From Iodidimonas muriae (GTDB lineage Bacteria; Pseudomonadota; Alphaproteobacteria; Sphingomonadales; Rhodothalassiaceae), in assembly GCF_014647255.1 (NCBI RefSeq), contig NZ_BMOV01000001.1:52208-116207 (forward strand): a DNA stretch of 64,000 nt, given 5' to 3'. Shown piece after piece: positions 54,667 to 62,770 of this stretch (positions are counted from its first letter, which is position 1; every line of letters starts with the position of its first letter). The notes under the pieces were generated by a model. It made no database searches. It was not told the DNA's origin and saw nothing but the letters and a program-made list of their open reading frames with translations. Position numbers and translations under genes: made by a program.

Positions 54667-55398
54667 TCAGGATGGCCTTTCGTTCAAAAGGACATCTTTG
54701 GCCTGATTGAGCTTGGCCGCGAAATATGTGTTCCCGCCCTGATCGGGATGCAGCTTTTTCATCAATGAACGATGGGCTTTGTGGATGGCATCGGCATCGG
54801 CGTTTTCATCCACCCCCAGAATGGCACGGGCTTCTTCTACATTCATGCCGGTGGCTGGGCTCGGGGGATCTTGCGGTTTATCCGTGTGATGGGCCTCACG
54901 GCGCCAATCCGTGCCATATTCCCGATCAAGCCATGCCTCCAACAACCGCAGGCTGTCTTCATCATGGCCCGCAATATCCTGGTGCAAATCCAGCAATTCT
55001 TCGGATGTCAGCTGGCTGAGCAGGCGTCCTTCAAACCGGCCCATTAGGATCTCGCCTTCCATATGGCCGCTGTCATGGTCCATCACCATCAAAAGCCACA
55101 GGCTGCGGACTTGCGATGTGCGTCCGGACGGTGCTGCCGTTGCATCCCATGAGGCGCGCGCCGAAAACAAGTGGGCAAGGGCGCGTAATTTCAACAGACC
55201 AACGCCGGCAGAGCCAAGAAGCGGAAAGGCCAGGGCCAGTTTTCCGGTGATGGCTAACAAAAGGCCCGCAATCCCCAATAAAACGAGGGACAAAGCGATA
55301 AAGGAACGGACGATTTGCTGTCTGGATGCCTGGGCAACAGCGTTCAATGCGAAAAGCAAAAGGATCAGGCTCAAAACCCCTGCGCCTAGCCAGATCAT
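54667..55398 (-). CDS. Membrane-anchored J-domain protein
   Basis: 243 residues. Two N-terminal membrane helices (LGAGVLSLILLLFALNAVA and SFIALSLVLLGIAGLLLA), a cytosolic linker, and a C-terminal J domain (EEARAILGVDENADADAIHK, RSLMKKLHPDQGG with the HPD motif). The Gly/Phe and zinc-finger parts of DnaJ are absent; the layout resembles TIM14/DjlC-type co-chaperones that recruit DnaK to a membrane site. Overlaps the VWA-like gene by four bases. Confidence 0.85.
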   Translation of the reverse strand: MIWLGAGVLSLILLLFALNAVAQASRQQIVRSFIALSLVLLGIAGLLLAITGKLALAFPLLGSAGVGLLKLRALAHLFSARASWDATAAPSGRTSQVRSLWLLMVMDHDSGHMEGEILMGRFEGRLLSQLTSEELLDLHQDIAGHDEDSLRLLEAWLDREYGTDWRREAHHTDKPQDPPSPATGMNVEEARAILGVDENADADAIHKAHRSLMKKLHPDQGGNTYFAAKLNQAKDVLLNERPS

Positions 55399-56123
55399 GG
55401 CGTCGGTCCTTTCAATTGTTCCAAAAGCCGTTGTCGGGCGGATGTGTTTTCACATTGGTCCTGTAAGGCCTGCCGCCCGCCGGTGGCATAAATGGCAACG
55501 GCTTTTAAGAGGTCGCGCAATTGCGCTGGACTGTTCATATCGAAGGGCGCCCAGGCACCGCCCGAAAGCCGTGCGATTTCCTTGAATGCGATGGTGGCGG
55601 TGGGATCGCTGCCTTCCTGGAACACAAAAACAGGCACATGGAGGATGCCAAGCTCTGAAGCCAAATGGCACAACTCATCGGCATTTTCCTCGCAGGCATC
55701 GCCAATGAAAATTGCCGCATGAACGGGGGCTTTATGATGTTCTTTTTGTACGTGCTTTAGCACACGGCCGATCTGGGTCAGACCGCCTTGGCAGGTTACA
55801 TTGGCCATCTTGCGGGCAAGGGCCGCACCATTATCGGTCCAGCCGCTGGCGCGACATTCCCGAAATCCGCGAAAATAGATCAATTGCACCAAAAGCCCGC
55901 CAAGGTCCTGGGCGGCCAGAAACATATCGCTTTGAATATGGCTGGCCCGGTCCCATGTGGGCTGTCGGCTCATGGTGGCATCCAAAGCAAAGGCCAGCCG
56001 TCCGGTGCGCGGGGCGTTGGTTGGCCGCTTTGCTATGGTGTTCAGAAAGTGGTCAATGGCCGTGCGGCTATCCACGGCTTTTGCGGTTCGGCTGGTTTCG
56101 AGTGATTTTCGAGGCTGTCTCAT
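55395..56123 (-). CDS. VWA-like protein of unknown function
   Basis: From ATG 56123, 242 residues. LAFALDATMSRQPTWD has the DxxxS pattern of a von Willebrand A metal site, followed by the expected alternation of helices and hydrophobic strands (VHAAIFIGDACEE as the later metal-site Asp, HVPVFVFQEGSDPTA). It is soluble and translationally coupled to the J-domain gene, a pairing seen in alphaproteobacteria. Role unknown. VWA assignment rests on motif pattern. Confidence 0.7.
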   Translation of the reverse strand: MRQPRKSLETSRTAKAVDSRTAIDHFLNTIAKRPTNAPRTGRLAFALDATMSRQPTWDRASHIQSDMFLAAQDLGGLLVQLIYFRGFRECRASGWTDNGAALARKMANVTCQGGLTQIGRVLKHVQKEHHKAPVHAAIFIGDACEENADELCHLASELGILHVPVFVFQEGSDPTATIAFKEIARLSGGAWAPFDMNSPAQLRDLLKAVAIYATGGRQALQDQCENTSARQRLLEQLKGPTP

Positions 56124-56165
56124 GGATAAAACATGGCTGCACATGCTCTTGGGTGCAAGAACGCT

Positions 56166-56672
56166 TTATCCCGGTGTCATCAAATCAAGCAGGCTGCCCT
56201 TCTTGAAAAGAGCCTTGAAGGCGGGGTTCAATGAAAAGGCGACGATCTGTTTATTGACCGAGACACCATCATGGGAGCAGGGCAACACCAATCGTGTCAA
56301 TTCTCCCTGTGTGTTGCTTTTGAAAGAGACAGATACTGTTGGTTTCTGCGTTTTATAGGCATGAAGATAAGGGGCAACAATCAGTTGGAGCGTGGGGGAT
56401 CCGGGGGAAAAGGAAAAGATCTGTCCTGTCATATCCAGGCCGTCCCACTTGGTGATTTCCGTGCCGACAAGGTCAAAGCAGATATGCTGGCCGGAAGCCG
56501 GGATCGAGCCGACGGCGATCCGTCCAAACCAGGGCTGAAAGTCTCTGAATTGGAAATCTTTGCGGTCGGGTAAAAAGCGTTCACCGCGGCGGCTATCCCA
56601 CAAATCATAAAGAGGACGGAGCTCGGAGTCTTTTAAAGTGTCAGCCGCTGCTGAAAATATTTTTTGTTTCAT
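56166..56672 (-). CDS. PAS-like (PAS_5 type) domain protein
   Basis: 168 residues from ATG 56672. The pattern LRPLYDLWDSRRGERFLPDRKDF followed in parts by LQWFGRI-like FQPWFGRIAV and ICFDLVGTEIT resembles the PAS_5 family of small single-domain proteins widespread in alphaproteobacteria. No output domain. It lies next to the VWA/J-domain operon on the same strand, and 5' of it an AT-rich gap separates it from the secretion operon. Ligand unknown. Confidence 0.7.
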   Translation of the reverse strand: MKQKIFSAAADTLKDSELRPLYDLWDSRRGERFLPDRKDFQFRDFQPWFGRIAVGSIPASGQHICFDLVGTEITKWDGLDMTGQIFSFSPGSPTLQLIVAPYLHAYKTQKPTVSVSFKSNTQGELTRLVLPCSHDGVSVNKQIVAFSLNPAFKALFKKGSLLDLMTPG

Positions 56673-56903
56673 CACACAGAGTGTCCGGAAATTAGAAAAA
56701 TTATCCAATGTGTGACGGTGATTTATCTGATTGTTTGTTACTAGTCTAGAAAAAGTAATATTATGTCTTTATATTACATGGTGTAAATTTTTTGAAAATA
56801 TAGAAATAACTGTTCTTCTTTTTCCAAGACTTCTCGTCTTATTTTTTGGGTCGTTTGAAGCGATTTCATAAGGGAGACGGATTCTTTTCCATCGGGTAAA
56901 AAA

Positions 56904-56944
56904 AGAGGATATGCGGCCCAAAGAAAAAGACACGCATATCCTTT
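56904..56944 (-). terminator. Terminator after the HlyD-type gene
   Basis: AGGATATGC (56906-56914) pairs with GCATATCCT (56934-56942), 9 bp plus extra A-T pairs, with a 19-base loop. It is followed by a U-run on the minus strand. It lies just beyond the last gene of the secretion operon. Confidence 0.7.
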
Positions 56945-56960
56945 TTCCCGTATTGTTTGT

Positions 56961-58340
56961 TCAGCGTTCGGTGAAGGCTCCGGAAAGGGATTGCTGCACC
57001 GGACGCCATAGATATCCAAGAAGGCTTTTTTCACCGGTTTTGATATCCGCCACCAGTGTCATACCTGCGGTGATTGCATTATTTCGGGGATCATTCCCCA
57101 CATAATTTTTGTCGAGACTGATCAGGCATTTGAAATAGAAATTGCCATCTTCGTCTTTGAAGCTGGTGGCCGAAACCGATTTTACTGTCCCCGTGACACC
57201 GCCAAAGCGTGTGTAATCATAGGTATCCACTTTCACAGTAACAGTTTGACCAACGGTGATATGGCCAATATCGCGGGGGCTGATGCGTCCTTCGGCAAGG
57301 ATGCCGTTATTGTCGGGAACAATTTCTGCAATCAATGCGCCGGGCGGTAAAACCCCGCCGGGGCCGGTCACGCTCAAGCCCGCCACGCGCCCGGCAACAG
57401 GGGCGCGTACCACGGTACGATCCACACGGTCAGACAATTGGGTAAGCTGTTCGTTGATTTCTGCCTGATCATTGGAAAACCGGCCAAGTTGTTCCAATGC
57501 ATCACCGCGCAATCGTTCCTCAATTTCCAACCGGCTTCCCTGCGCTTGTGCAACATCGGCTTCGGCGCGGGCAATTTCAGAGCGGGTGCGGGCGATTTCG
57601 CCTTCCACTTGATTGCTGCGCCTTTGGGTATCCAGATAAACGACTTTATTGGTGAGGCCCTTGTCCAGAAGGGTTTTGCGCATATCCAGTTCTTCGGCCA
57701 GCAAAATGCGCTGCTTTTCCAGCATGATAAGATGCTCGCGCAGGCCGTTGACTTCTTGCTGGCGTGCGATGATCTGGGAATCAATGATGGCGATTTGTGC
57801 ATCACGGGCTTCTGCTTGCGCCGAATAGATGGCTTTCTGATCGGCAACCAGATCGGGATAGTCGCCGACATAGACCGAAAAATCAGGGGCTTTGCCCAAA
57901 GCAAATGCGCGTAGCCGTTCGATTTGCAATGCCAAAGACGCTTCCCGAACCTTCAAGGATAAGTAGTCAGAGCGGGCAAGGGTGTGGTCCATGGTGACGA
58001 TTTCATCGCCTGCTTCCACATAATCACCGTCATTTACGGCAACGGAGGAAACAATCCCGCCTTCAAGATGTTGCACCGGCTGCACGAAACTCGCAGGTAA
58101 AATGGAGCCACGCGCTGCAACCGTTTCATCCAGACGGGTGAGCGCCGACCAAATGATGAACACCGCGATCAGTCCGGTGATGGCAAAAATAATGCCGTAA
58201 ATCCCCAAAGACGGACCTGTTTCCTCTAGATAAACAGACCGGCTCAGGACCTGTCGTTCGCCTTTGGTGAAGCGCAAGGAAGGGAGGCTATGGCGGCCTT
58301 TGTGATCGGCGTTTTCAGAGGCTGCAGGCAATTTACTCAT
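56961..58340 (-). CDS. HlyD-type membrane fusion protein of a type I secretion system
   Basis: The periplasmic adaptor linking an ABC exporter to an outer-membrane TolC-like channel. 459 residues. One membrane helix at about 48-70 (IYGIIFAITGLIAVFIIWSAL), then the lipoyl-like half motif VQHLEGGIVSSVAVNDGDYVEAGDE, a long coiled coil (about 130-300), APVAGRVAGLSVTGPGGVLPPG and a beta-barrel. It overlaps the first ABC gene by four bases. No TolC-like gene is nearby. Confidence 0.93.
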   Translation of the reverse strand: MSKLPAASENADHKGRHSLPSLRFTKGERQVLSRSVYLEETGPSLGIYGIIFAITGLIAVFIIWSALTRLDETVAARGSILPASFVQPVQHLEGGIVSSVAVNDGDYVEAGDEIVTMDHTLARSDYLSLKVREASLALQIERLRAFALGKAPDFSVYVGDYPDLVADQKAIYSAQAEARDAQIAIIDSQIIARQQEVNGLREHLIMLEKQRILLAEELDMRKTLLDKGLTNKVVYLDTQRRSNQVEGEIARTRSEIARAEADVAQAQGSRLEIEERLRGDALEQLGRFSNDQAEINEQLTQLSDRVDRTVVRAPVAGRVAGLSVTGPGGVLPPGALIAEIVPDNNGILAEGRISPRDIGHITVGQTVTVKVDTYDYTRFGGVTGTVKSVSATSFKDEDGNFYFKCLISLDKNYVGNDPRNNAITAGMTLVADIKTGEKSLLGYLWRPVQQSLSGAFTER

Positions 58341-60532
58341 AGGGTTTTCTCTCCGATCCGGGCATAAATTTGCTCAGGCGTCCCATCTTGGACCAGCATA
58401 CCGTTTTCCAATTGCAGCACGCGATCCGCCAGCCGGATATGGCTTGGGCGGTGCGAAACCATGATAACTGTTTTCTCGCCACGCATTTTTTGCAAGGCGT
58501 CAATCAAGGCCAGATCCCCTGCCGTATCAAGGGCTTGTGCCGGTTCATCCAGCAAAACGATGGACGCATCACGCAAATAGCCGCGGGCCAAAGACAGGCG
58601 CTGGCGAAAGCCTGCATTCAGTTGCCACACGGTTTGATCGCCAAAGCGGGTTTCAAGCCCATCCGGCATCCGCAGAATATCATCCCAAAGTCCGGCTTCC
58701 CGGCAGGCTTCTTCCAGATCCGCATCGCTGGCCACCGGATTGGAAAACCGCAAATTTTGCGCCACGGTGCCATGAAAGATGTGGCATTGCTGGGGGACAT
58801 AGGCAATTTGCTGGCGCAATTCTTGTGGGTCGATCTGGCGCACGTCCAATCCATCAATACTCACTTGCCCGGCCTGAGAATCATAAAGCCCGGCAATCAG
58901 GCGCAGGATCGAAGACTTCCCGGACCCATTCGGCCCCATGATGGCGATCATCTCTCCGGGGCGAATTTGAAAATTAACGCCTAGAAGGACCGGGTCCGTA
59001 TTGGCCTGATAGCGGAAACTGACGCGGGTGAAATCAATGGCCCCTGACCATTGGCGAAGAATACCGCCGGAATGTTTGCGGGTCTGTTCGCCCTTCATTT
59101 TCATCAATTTATCCAGATGCGCGACCGACATCTTGATCTGTTCGGCGCGGGTGATGGTCAGAAATAAATTCTGGATCGGGGACAGAACCCGCCACACAAG
59201 GGCCATCACCGCAATCAGTCCACCGGCGGTCATGGTGCCATCCAGAACCCGCAGAACGCCTGCAATGATGGTGGCACCACCCGCCATGACCATGATGGTT
59301 TGCGCCAGTGTTTGCAGCAGAAACGAAATCTGTCCGTTGCGAAATTGAGCCAGACTGTTGGCGGCCGACATTTCACGATATCGCTCGACCCATTTTTCTG
59401 CGGCTCCCGCTTCCCGGATGGTGCGCAGATTGGTGACAAATTCCACAAGGAAGCGATATTGCTTGGAGCGCAGAGCGGAAGATTTGGCGATGGACCGTTT
59501 GAGATCGGGAAGGATGAAAATGCCAAGCACCGCGAACAGTGCCAGCATAACAAGGGGAATAAGCACCACCCAACCGGCCAACATCCCGATGACCAGCATG
59601 AACAGCACGATGAACGGCAGTTCCAAAAGCACAGAAACCAGCGTGCCGACAAACATCTCGCGCATATTGTCGAACTCTCGGATCCGCGAAATCTGGCCAC
59701 TTAACGGGGCCGATTCGGTGCGTGAGATGGGAAGAGACAATATTTGCCGAAAAACGCTTCTGGAAATCAGGAATTCCAGCCGTCCGGCGATATAGGCAAT
59801 GGCTTTGCCGCGCAAAGCCCGTGTGCCCAGATCGATCAACGCAGCCAAAATCAGCCCGATGGCAAGGGGCAGCAAAATGCGGCTGGAGCCCGATGCAATC
59901 ACCTGATCATAGATGGCCATGATGAACAATGGGCCGACCAATGCCAGCAGGTTCAACAGAAAGGTCATGCCCAGAAGACGCCAGATCCGTGGGCGCAAAC
60001 GGCGCAAGATGGATCGTGTCCATTTGACATCGGGGCGGCTTGGATCGGCATCCTCGTCGAATTCAACGATCAGAATGGCCAGACCATCTTCCAAAATGCC
60101 CGAATGGGTCCGCCACGCTTTTTCATCACCGGAAAAAGAGCTTACATGCCCTTCATCATCCAGCGTCAAAACGCTTGGATCGCCCGTGCCATTGATAAAC
60201 AGGCACGGCATTACACGCGGATCAAGGCTTTCACCGGCTTTGACCGGGCGCTCTACGGTGCGAAAGCCAAGAGTGGCCAGCACATTGCGCAGGCTGGCCA
60301 GGCTCAGATCCGAAGCAAAATGGGGGAGGGCTTCACTCAGTTCACGTTGGGTGCCGCGCCAGCCGCGGGCATCCAGCAAAGCCATCAGGCAAGCTGCAAA
60401 GCCCGATTGTGCCGTGAAATCGCCAAGAGAACCGTGCCGGATCGCGGAGGCCAAGGCATCGGCATCATGGCTGCTTAAAGCGGCCTTTCTGGGCTTTTGA
60501 AGCTCATCCGGTGCGTTGCGTGCGTCTGTCAT
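58337..60532 (-). CDS. Type I secretion ABC transporter with C39-like domain
   Basis: 731 residues. Residues 20-160 have the shape of a C39-peptidase-like domain (the segment starting GFAACLMALLDARGW), without a catalytic Cys/His pair, so it probably only binds substrate. Six membrane helices (185-470) follow, then an ATPase with Walker A GPNGSGKSS (533-541), Walker B LLDEP and His694. The C-loop reads LNAGF (638-642) instead of LSGGQ. It lies between the second ABC gene and hlyD with ATGA overlaps on both sides. Cargo is presumably the divergent adhesin. Confidence 0.9.
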   Translation of the reverse strand: MTDARNAPDELQKPRKAALSSHDADALASAIRHGSLGDFTAQSGFAACLMALLDARGWRGTQRELSEALPHFASDLSLASLRNVLATLGFRTVERPVKAGESLDPRVMPCLFINGTGDPSVLTLDDEGHVSSFSGDEKAWRTHSGILEDGLAILIVEFDEDADPSRPDVKWTRSILRRLRPRIWRLLGMTFLLNLLALVGPLFIMAIYDQVIASGSSRILLPLAIGLILAALIDLGTRALRGKAIAYIAGRLEFLISRSVFRQILSLPISRTESAPLSGQISRIREFDNMREMFVGTLVSVLLELPFIVLFMLVIGMLAGWVVLIPLVMLALFAVLGIFILPDLKRSIAKSSALRSKQYRFLVEFVTNLRTIREAGAAEKWVERYREMSAANSLAQFRNGQISFLLQTLAQTIMVMAGGATIIAGVLRVLDGTMTAGGLIAVMALVWRVLSPIQNLFLTITRAEQIKMSVAHLDKLMKMKGEQTRKHSGGILRQWSGAIDFTRVSFRYQANTDPVLLGVNFQIRPGEMIAIMGPNGSGKSSILRLIAGLYDSQAGQVSIDGLDVRQIDPQELRQQIAYVPQQCHIFHGTVAQNLRFSNPVASDADLEEACREAGLWDDILRMPDGLETRFGDQTVWQLNAGFRQRLSLARGYLRDASIVLLDEPAQALDTAGDLALIDALQKMRGEKTVIMVSHRPSHIRLADRVLQLENGMLVQDGTPEQIYARIGEKTL

Positions 60533-62367
60533 GGGTGACCCTTTGGGGATGCAGGCGGTTGGCTATGGCCTGAATTTTCGTTTGTCCGGGACAGTTTTCC
60601 TTGGCTTGTTGCCATGGCCGCAGAATCAAGCGGTTTAAGGCGCCCGTCTTCAAGGCTGAATCTTTGATCGGCCAAAGCCAGAAGGGAAGGGCGATAGCTG
60701 ACCAGAATCATAGACACGGAGCCTTTCAGGCTGCGCATCAGGTCGCATAAGGCCCGGTCGCTATAGCCATCAAGGCTGGTATTGGATTCATCAAACAGGA
60801 TTAGGGACGGGCGGTTGATCAAGGCGCGGACGATGGTGATGCGCTGTGCAACGCCAGCGGGAAGCAGATCGGCTGAACTGTCACCAACTTCGGTGTCATA
60901 TCCATTGGGAAGCCGGGCAAATACTTCGTCCAGATGCAGCTTGGCCGCCAATTCCAAGGCGCGTTGCATAATGTCCACTTCATCCGAACGGAACATGGTC
61001 AGATTGTCTAGAATGGTTCCGTGGAACAGGGTCGGGCGTTGCGGAATATAGGAAATCTGATTGAACACACTTTCCGCATCAAAATCATGGGGCGGTTGCC
61101 CATTCAAAAGAGCCGTGCCCTTTGTGGGAACAATTTGACCCGCTACCAGATTGAGTAAAGTGGATTTGCCCACACCGTTCTTGCCGGTGATGCCGATGAT
61201 CTGCCCTTGCTCCAGCCTTAAATTGATATTGCGCAAAACCTCGGGGTCGTCGGGGCTATAGCGAAAGTGCAGATTTTTCAGATCAAGCGAGGCAAACCGG
61301 TCCATTTTGAAGCGCCCGCGGCTTTCCGCAGGAATGGCATCAATGTCGCGCAGATTGTCTTCTGCCAAAGACACCGATTGAAAGCGCGACCAGAGTCCCA
61401 AAGCGCGCAGGGCGGGCTGAACCGTACGTCCGGCAAGCAAGGTGCTGGCGGCCAAGGCCCCAACGCTAAGCGTGCCATTGATGACCATCAGGCTGCCAAA
61501 CCCCACAACCGCGGCAACGGTCAGGTGGCTGGTGATGGTGCCGACCGTTTGCGCATGCCCTGAAATCTGGGAGACTTGTGCACTTGCAAAGGCATTGGAT
61601 TCCAGCAGCCGCTCATAGCGGCGCAACATCATCGCCTCCATGGCCATTGCTTTCACCGTATGAATCCCGCTCAGCACCTCAATCAGGAAGCTATAGCGCC
61701 TGCGGTCCCATTCCCGGCGATCTTCCAGCCGATCTTGAAGGCTTTTGCCAATCTTCCATGCCATAAAGCCTGCGATGCCAAGCATGATGATGGGGATCAG
61801 GACCAACCATCCGGTGATGAGCGCCAAAATCCCCAGAAACAACAGGATAAATGGCAGGTCGATCAAAACGAGGCTGGCTTGGCTGGCATAAAAATCGCGG
61901 ATCAATTCAATGCTGGACAGTCTATCCAGATGCATGCCCGATGGCGTACTTTCCACATGGGCCAAATCTCCGGTTGCCAGCCTTTTTATGGCGATACATC
62001 CGGCCCGATGCTCATATTGTGCGCCCGCCCAGCCAGATAAACGGGCGCGGGTGATTTTAAGGAGCACATCCAAAACAAGTGCGATTGCAACGCCGATGGA
62101 AAGCATCGCCAAAGTCGAGAGGCCTTCATAAGGCAGAATGCGATTATAGACCTGCAAGATCAAAAGCGGCAAAGCAAGGGCGAGGATGTTGATCCCCAAA
62201 GACGCGGCAAGAATGGCGCCATTGGAGATGGGAACATATTGATGCCATAGCCGGTGCAAAAGATCGTCTTGCCCGGCGGGAAGCGGCTGCACAATGTCTT
62301 CAGACCTATTTGCTTGTTGATGGATGCCGGATTCTGAAAATGTGTCGGCATTCTTTATTTTGTGCAT
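60529..62367 (-). CDS. Second type I secretion ABC transporter subunit, degenerate ATPase
   Basis: 612 residues. A transmembrane domain (50-330) follows an N-terminal polar 40 residues. The ATPase has Walker A GKNGVGKST (395-403) and Walker B LILFDES (526-527 acidic). The C-loop is LPAGV (502-506) and the H-loop has Tyr558 where His is expected. A good GAGGAG lies before ATG 62367. With the neighbour it would form a heterodimeric exporter in which ATP hydrolysis is asymmetric. Confidence 0.88.
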   Translation of the reverse strand: MHKIKNADTFSESGIHQQANRSEDIVQPLPAGQDDLLHRLWHQYVPISNGAILAASLGINILALALPLLILQVYNRILPYEGLSTLAMLSIGVAIALVLDVLLKITRARLSGWAGAQYEHRAGCIAIKRLATGDLAHVESTPSGMHLDRLSSIELIRDFYASQASLVLIDLPFILLFLGILALITGWLVLIPIIMLGIAGFMAWKIGKSLQDRLEDRREWDRRRYSFLIEVLSGIHTVKAMAMEAMMLRRYERLLESNAFASAQVSQISGHAQTVGTITSHLTVAAVVGFGSLMVINGTLSVGALAASTLLAGRTVQPALRALGLWSRFQSVSLAEDNLRDIDAIPAESRGRFKMDRFASLDLKNLHFRYSPDDPEVLRNINLRLEQGQIIGITGKNGVGKSTLLNLVAGQIVPTKGTALLNGQPPHDFDAESVFNQISYIPQRPTLFHGTILDNLTMFRSDEVDIMQRALELAAKLHLDEVFARLPNGYDTEVGDSSADLLPAGVAQRITIVRALINRPSLILFDESNTSLDGYSDRALCDLMRSLKGSVSMILVSYRPSLLALADQRFSLEDGRLKPLDSAAMATSQGKLSRTNENSGHSQPPASPKGHP

Positions 62368-62770
62368 TCGCGCTCCTCGCCCCTTCGCCGCGCTCTGGGC
62401 GCTTGAGATTCTTGGATGAATATATCGCCCTTATGGTTCGTCTTATTTCATCTACGCTTAAAAGTGATCATCTTTCGTGCGGAATGTTTCGCATAAAATT
62501 TCTAATGCAGCTTGGTTAATTTCCAATTGATACCATTGGCATTAAACGGAATCGGGACTTTAAATCAATTAAAAAGAAAATAGGGAAAATTTGATTTAAA
62601 TTTTATAAAATATAGTAAATTCAAATAGTTAAGGAAATTTTTAGGGATTTTTTATATTTTGTAATATATGATTCTGTGGATAGGATTTCGTGGGTCGTTT
62701 CTGGGGAGGGCGTTCTTTTTGAATTTGAATGCGCCGGGCGTGTCCACTCAATGGTTTGAAAGACTGTATC
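62368..62770. promoter_or_regulatory. AT-rich divergent promoter region between secretion operon and adhesin
   Basis: 403 bases with no gene. From about 62519 to 62700 the sequence is strongly AT-rich, with several TATAAA/ATATAG-like strings and A-runs. Promoters in both directions and binding of nucleoid proteins are likely; individual boxes cannot be fixed. Confidence 0.5.

Noticed and set aside
56774..57034. An 86-residue minus-strand frame after hlyD
   Set aside because: Overlaps the hlyD 3' end, spans the terminator hairpin and has no recognisable character.
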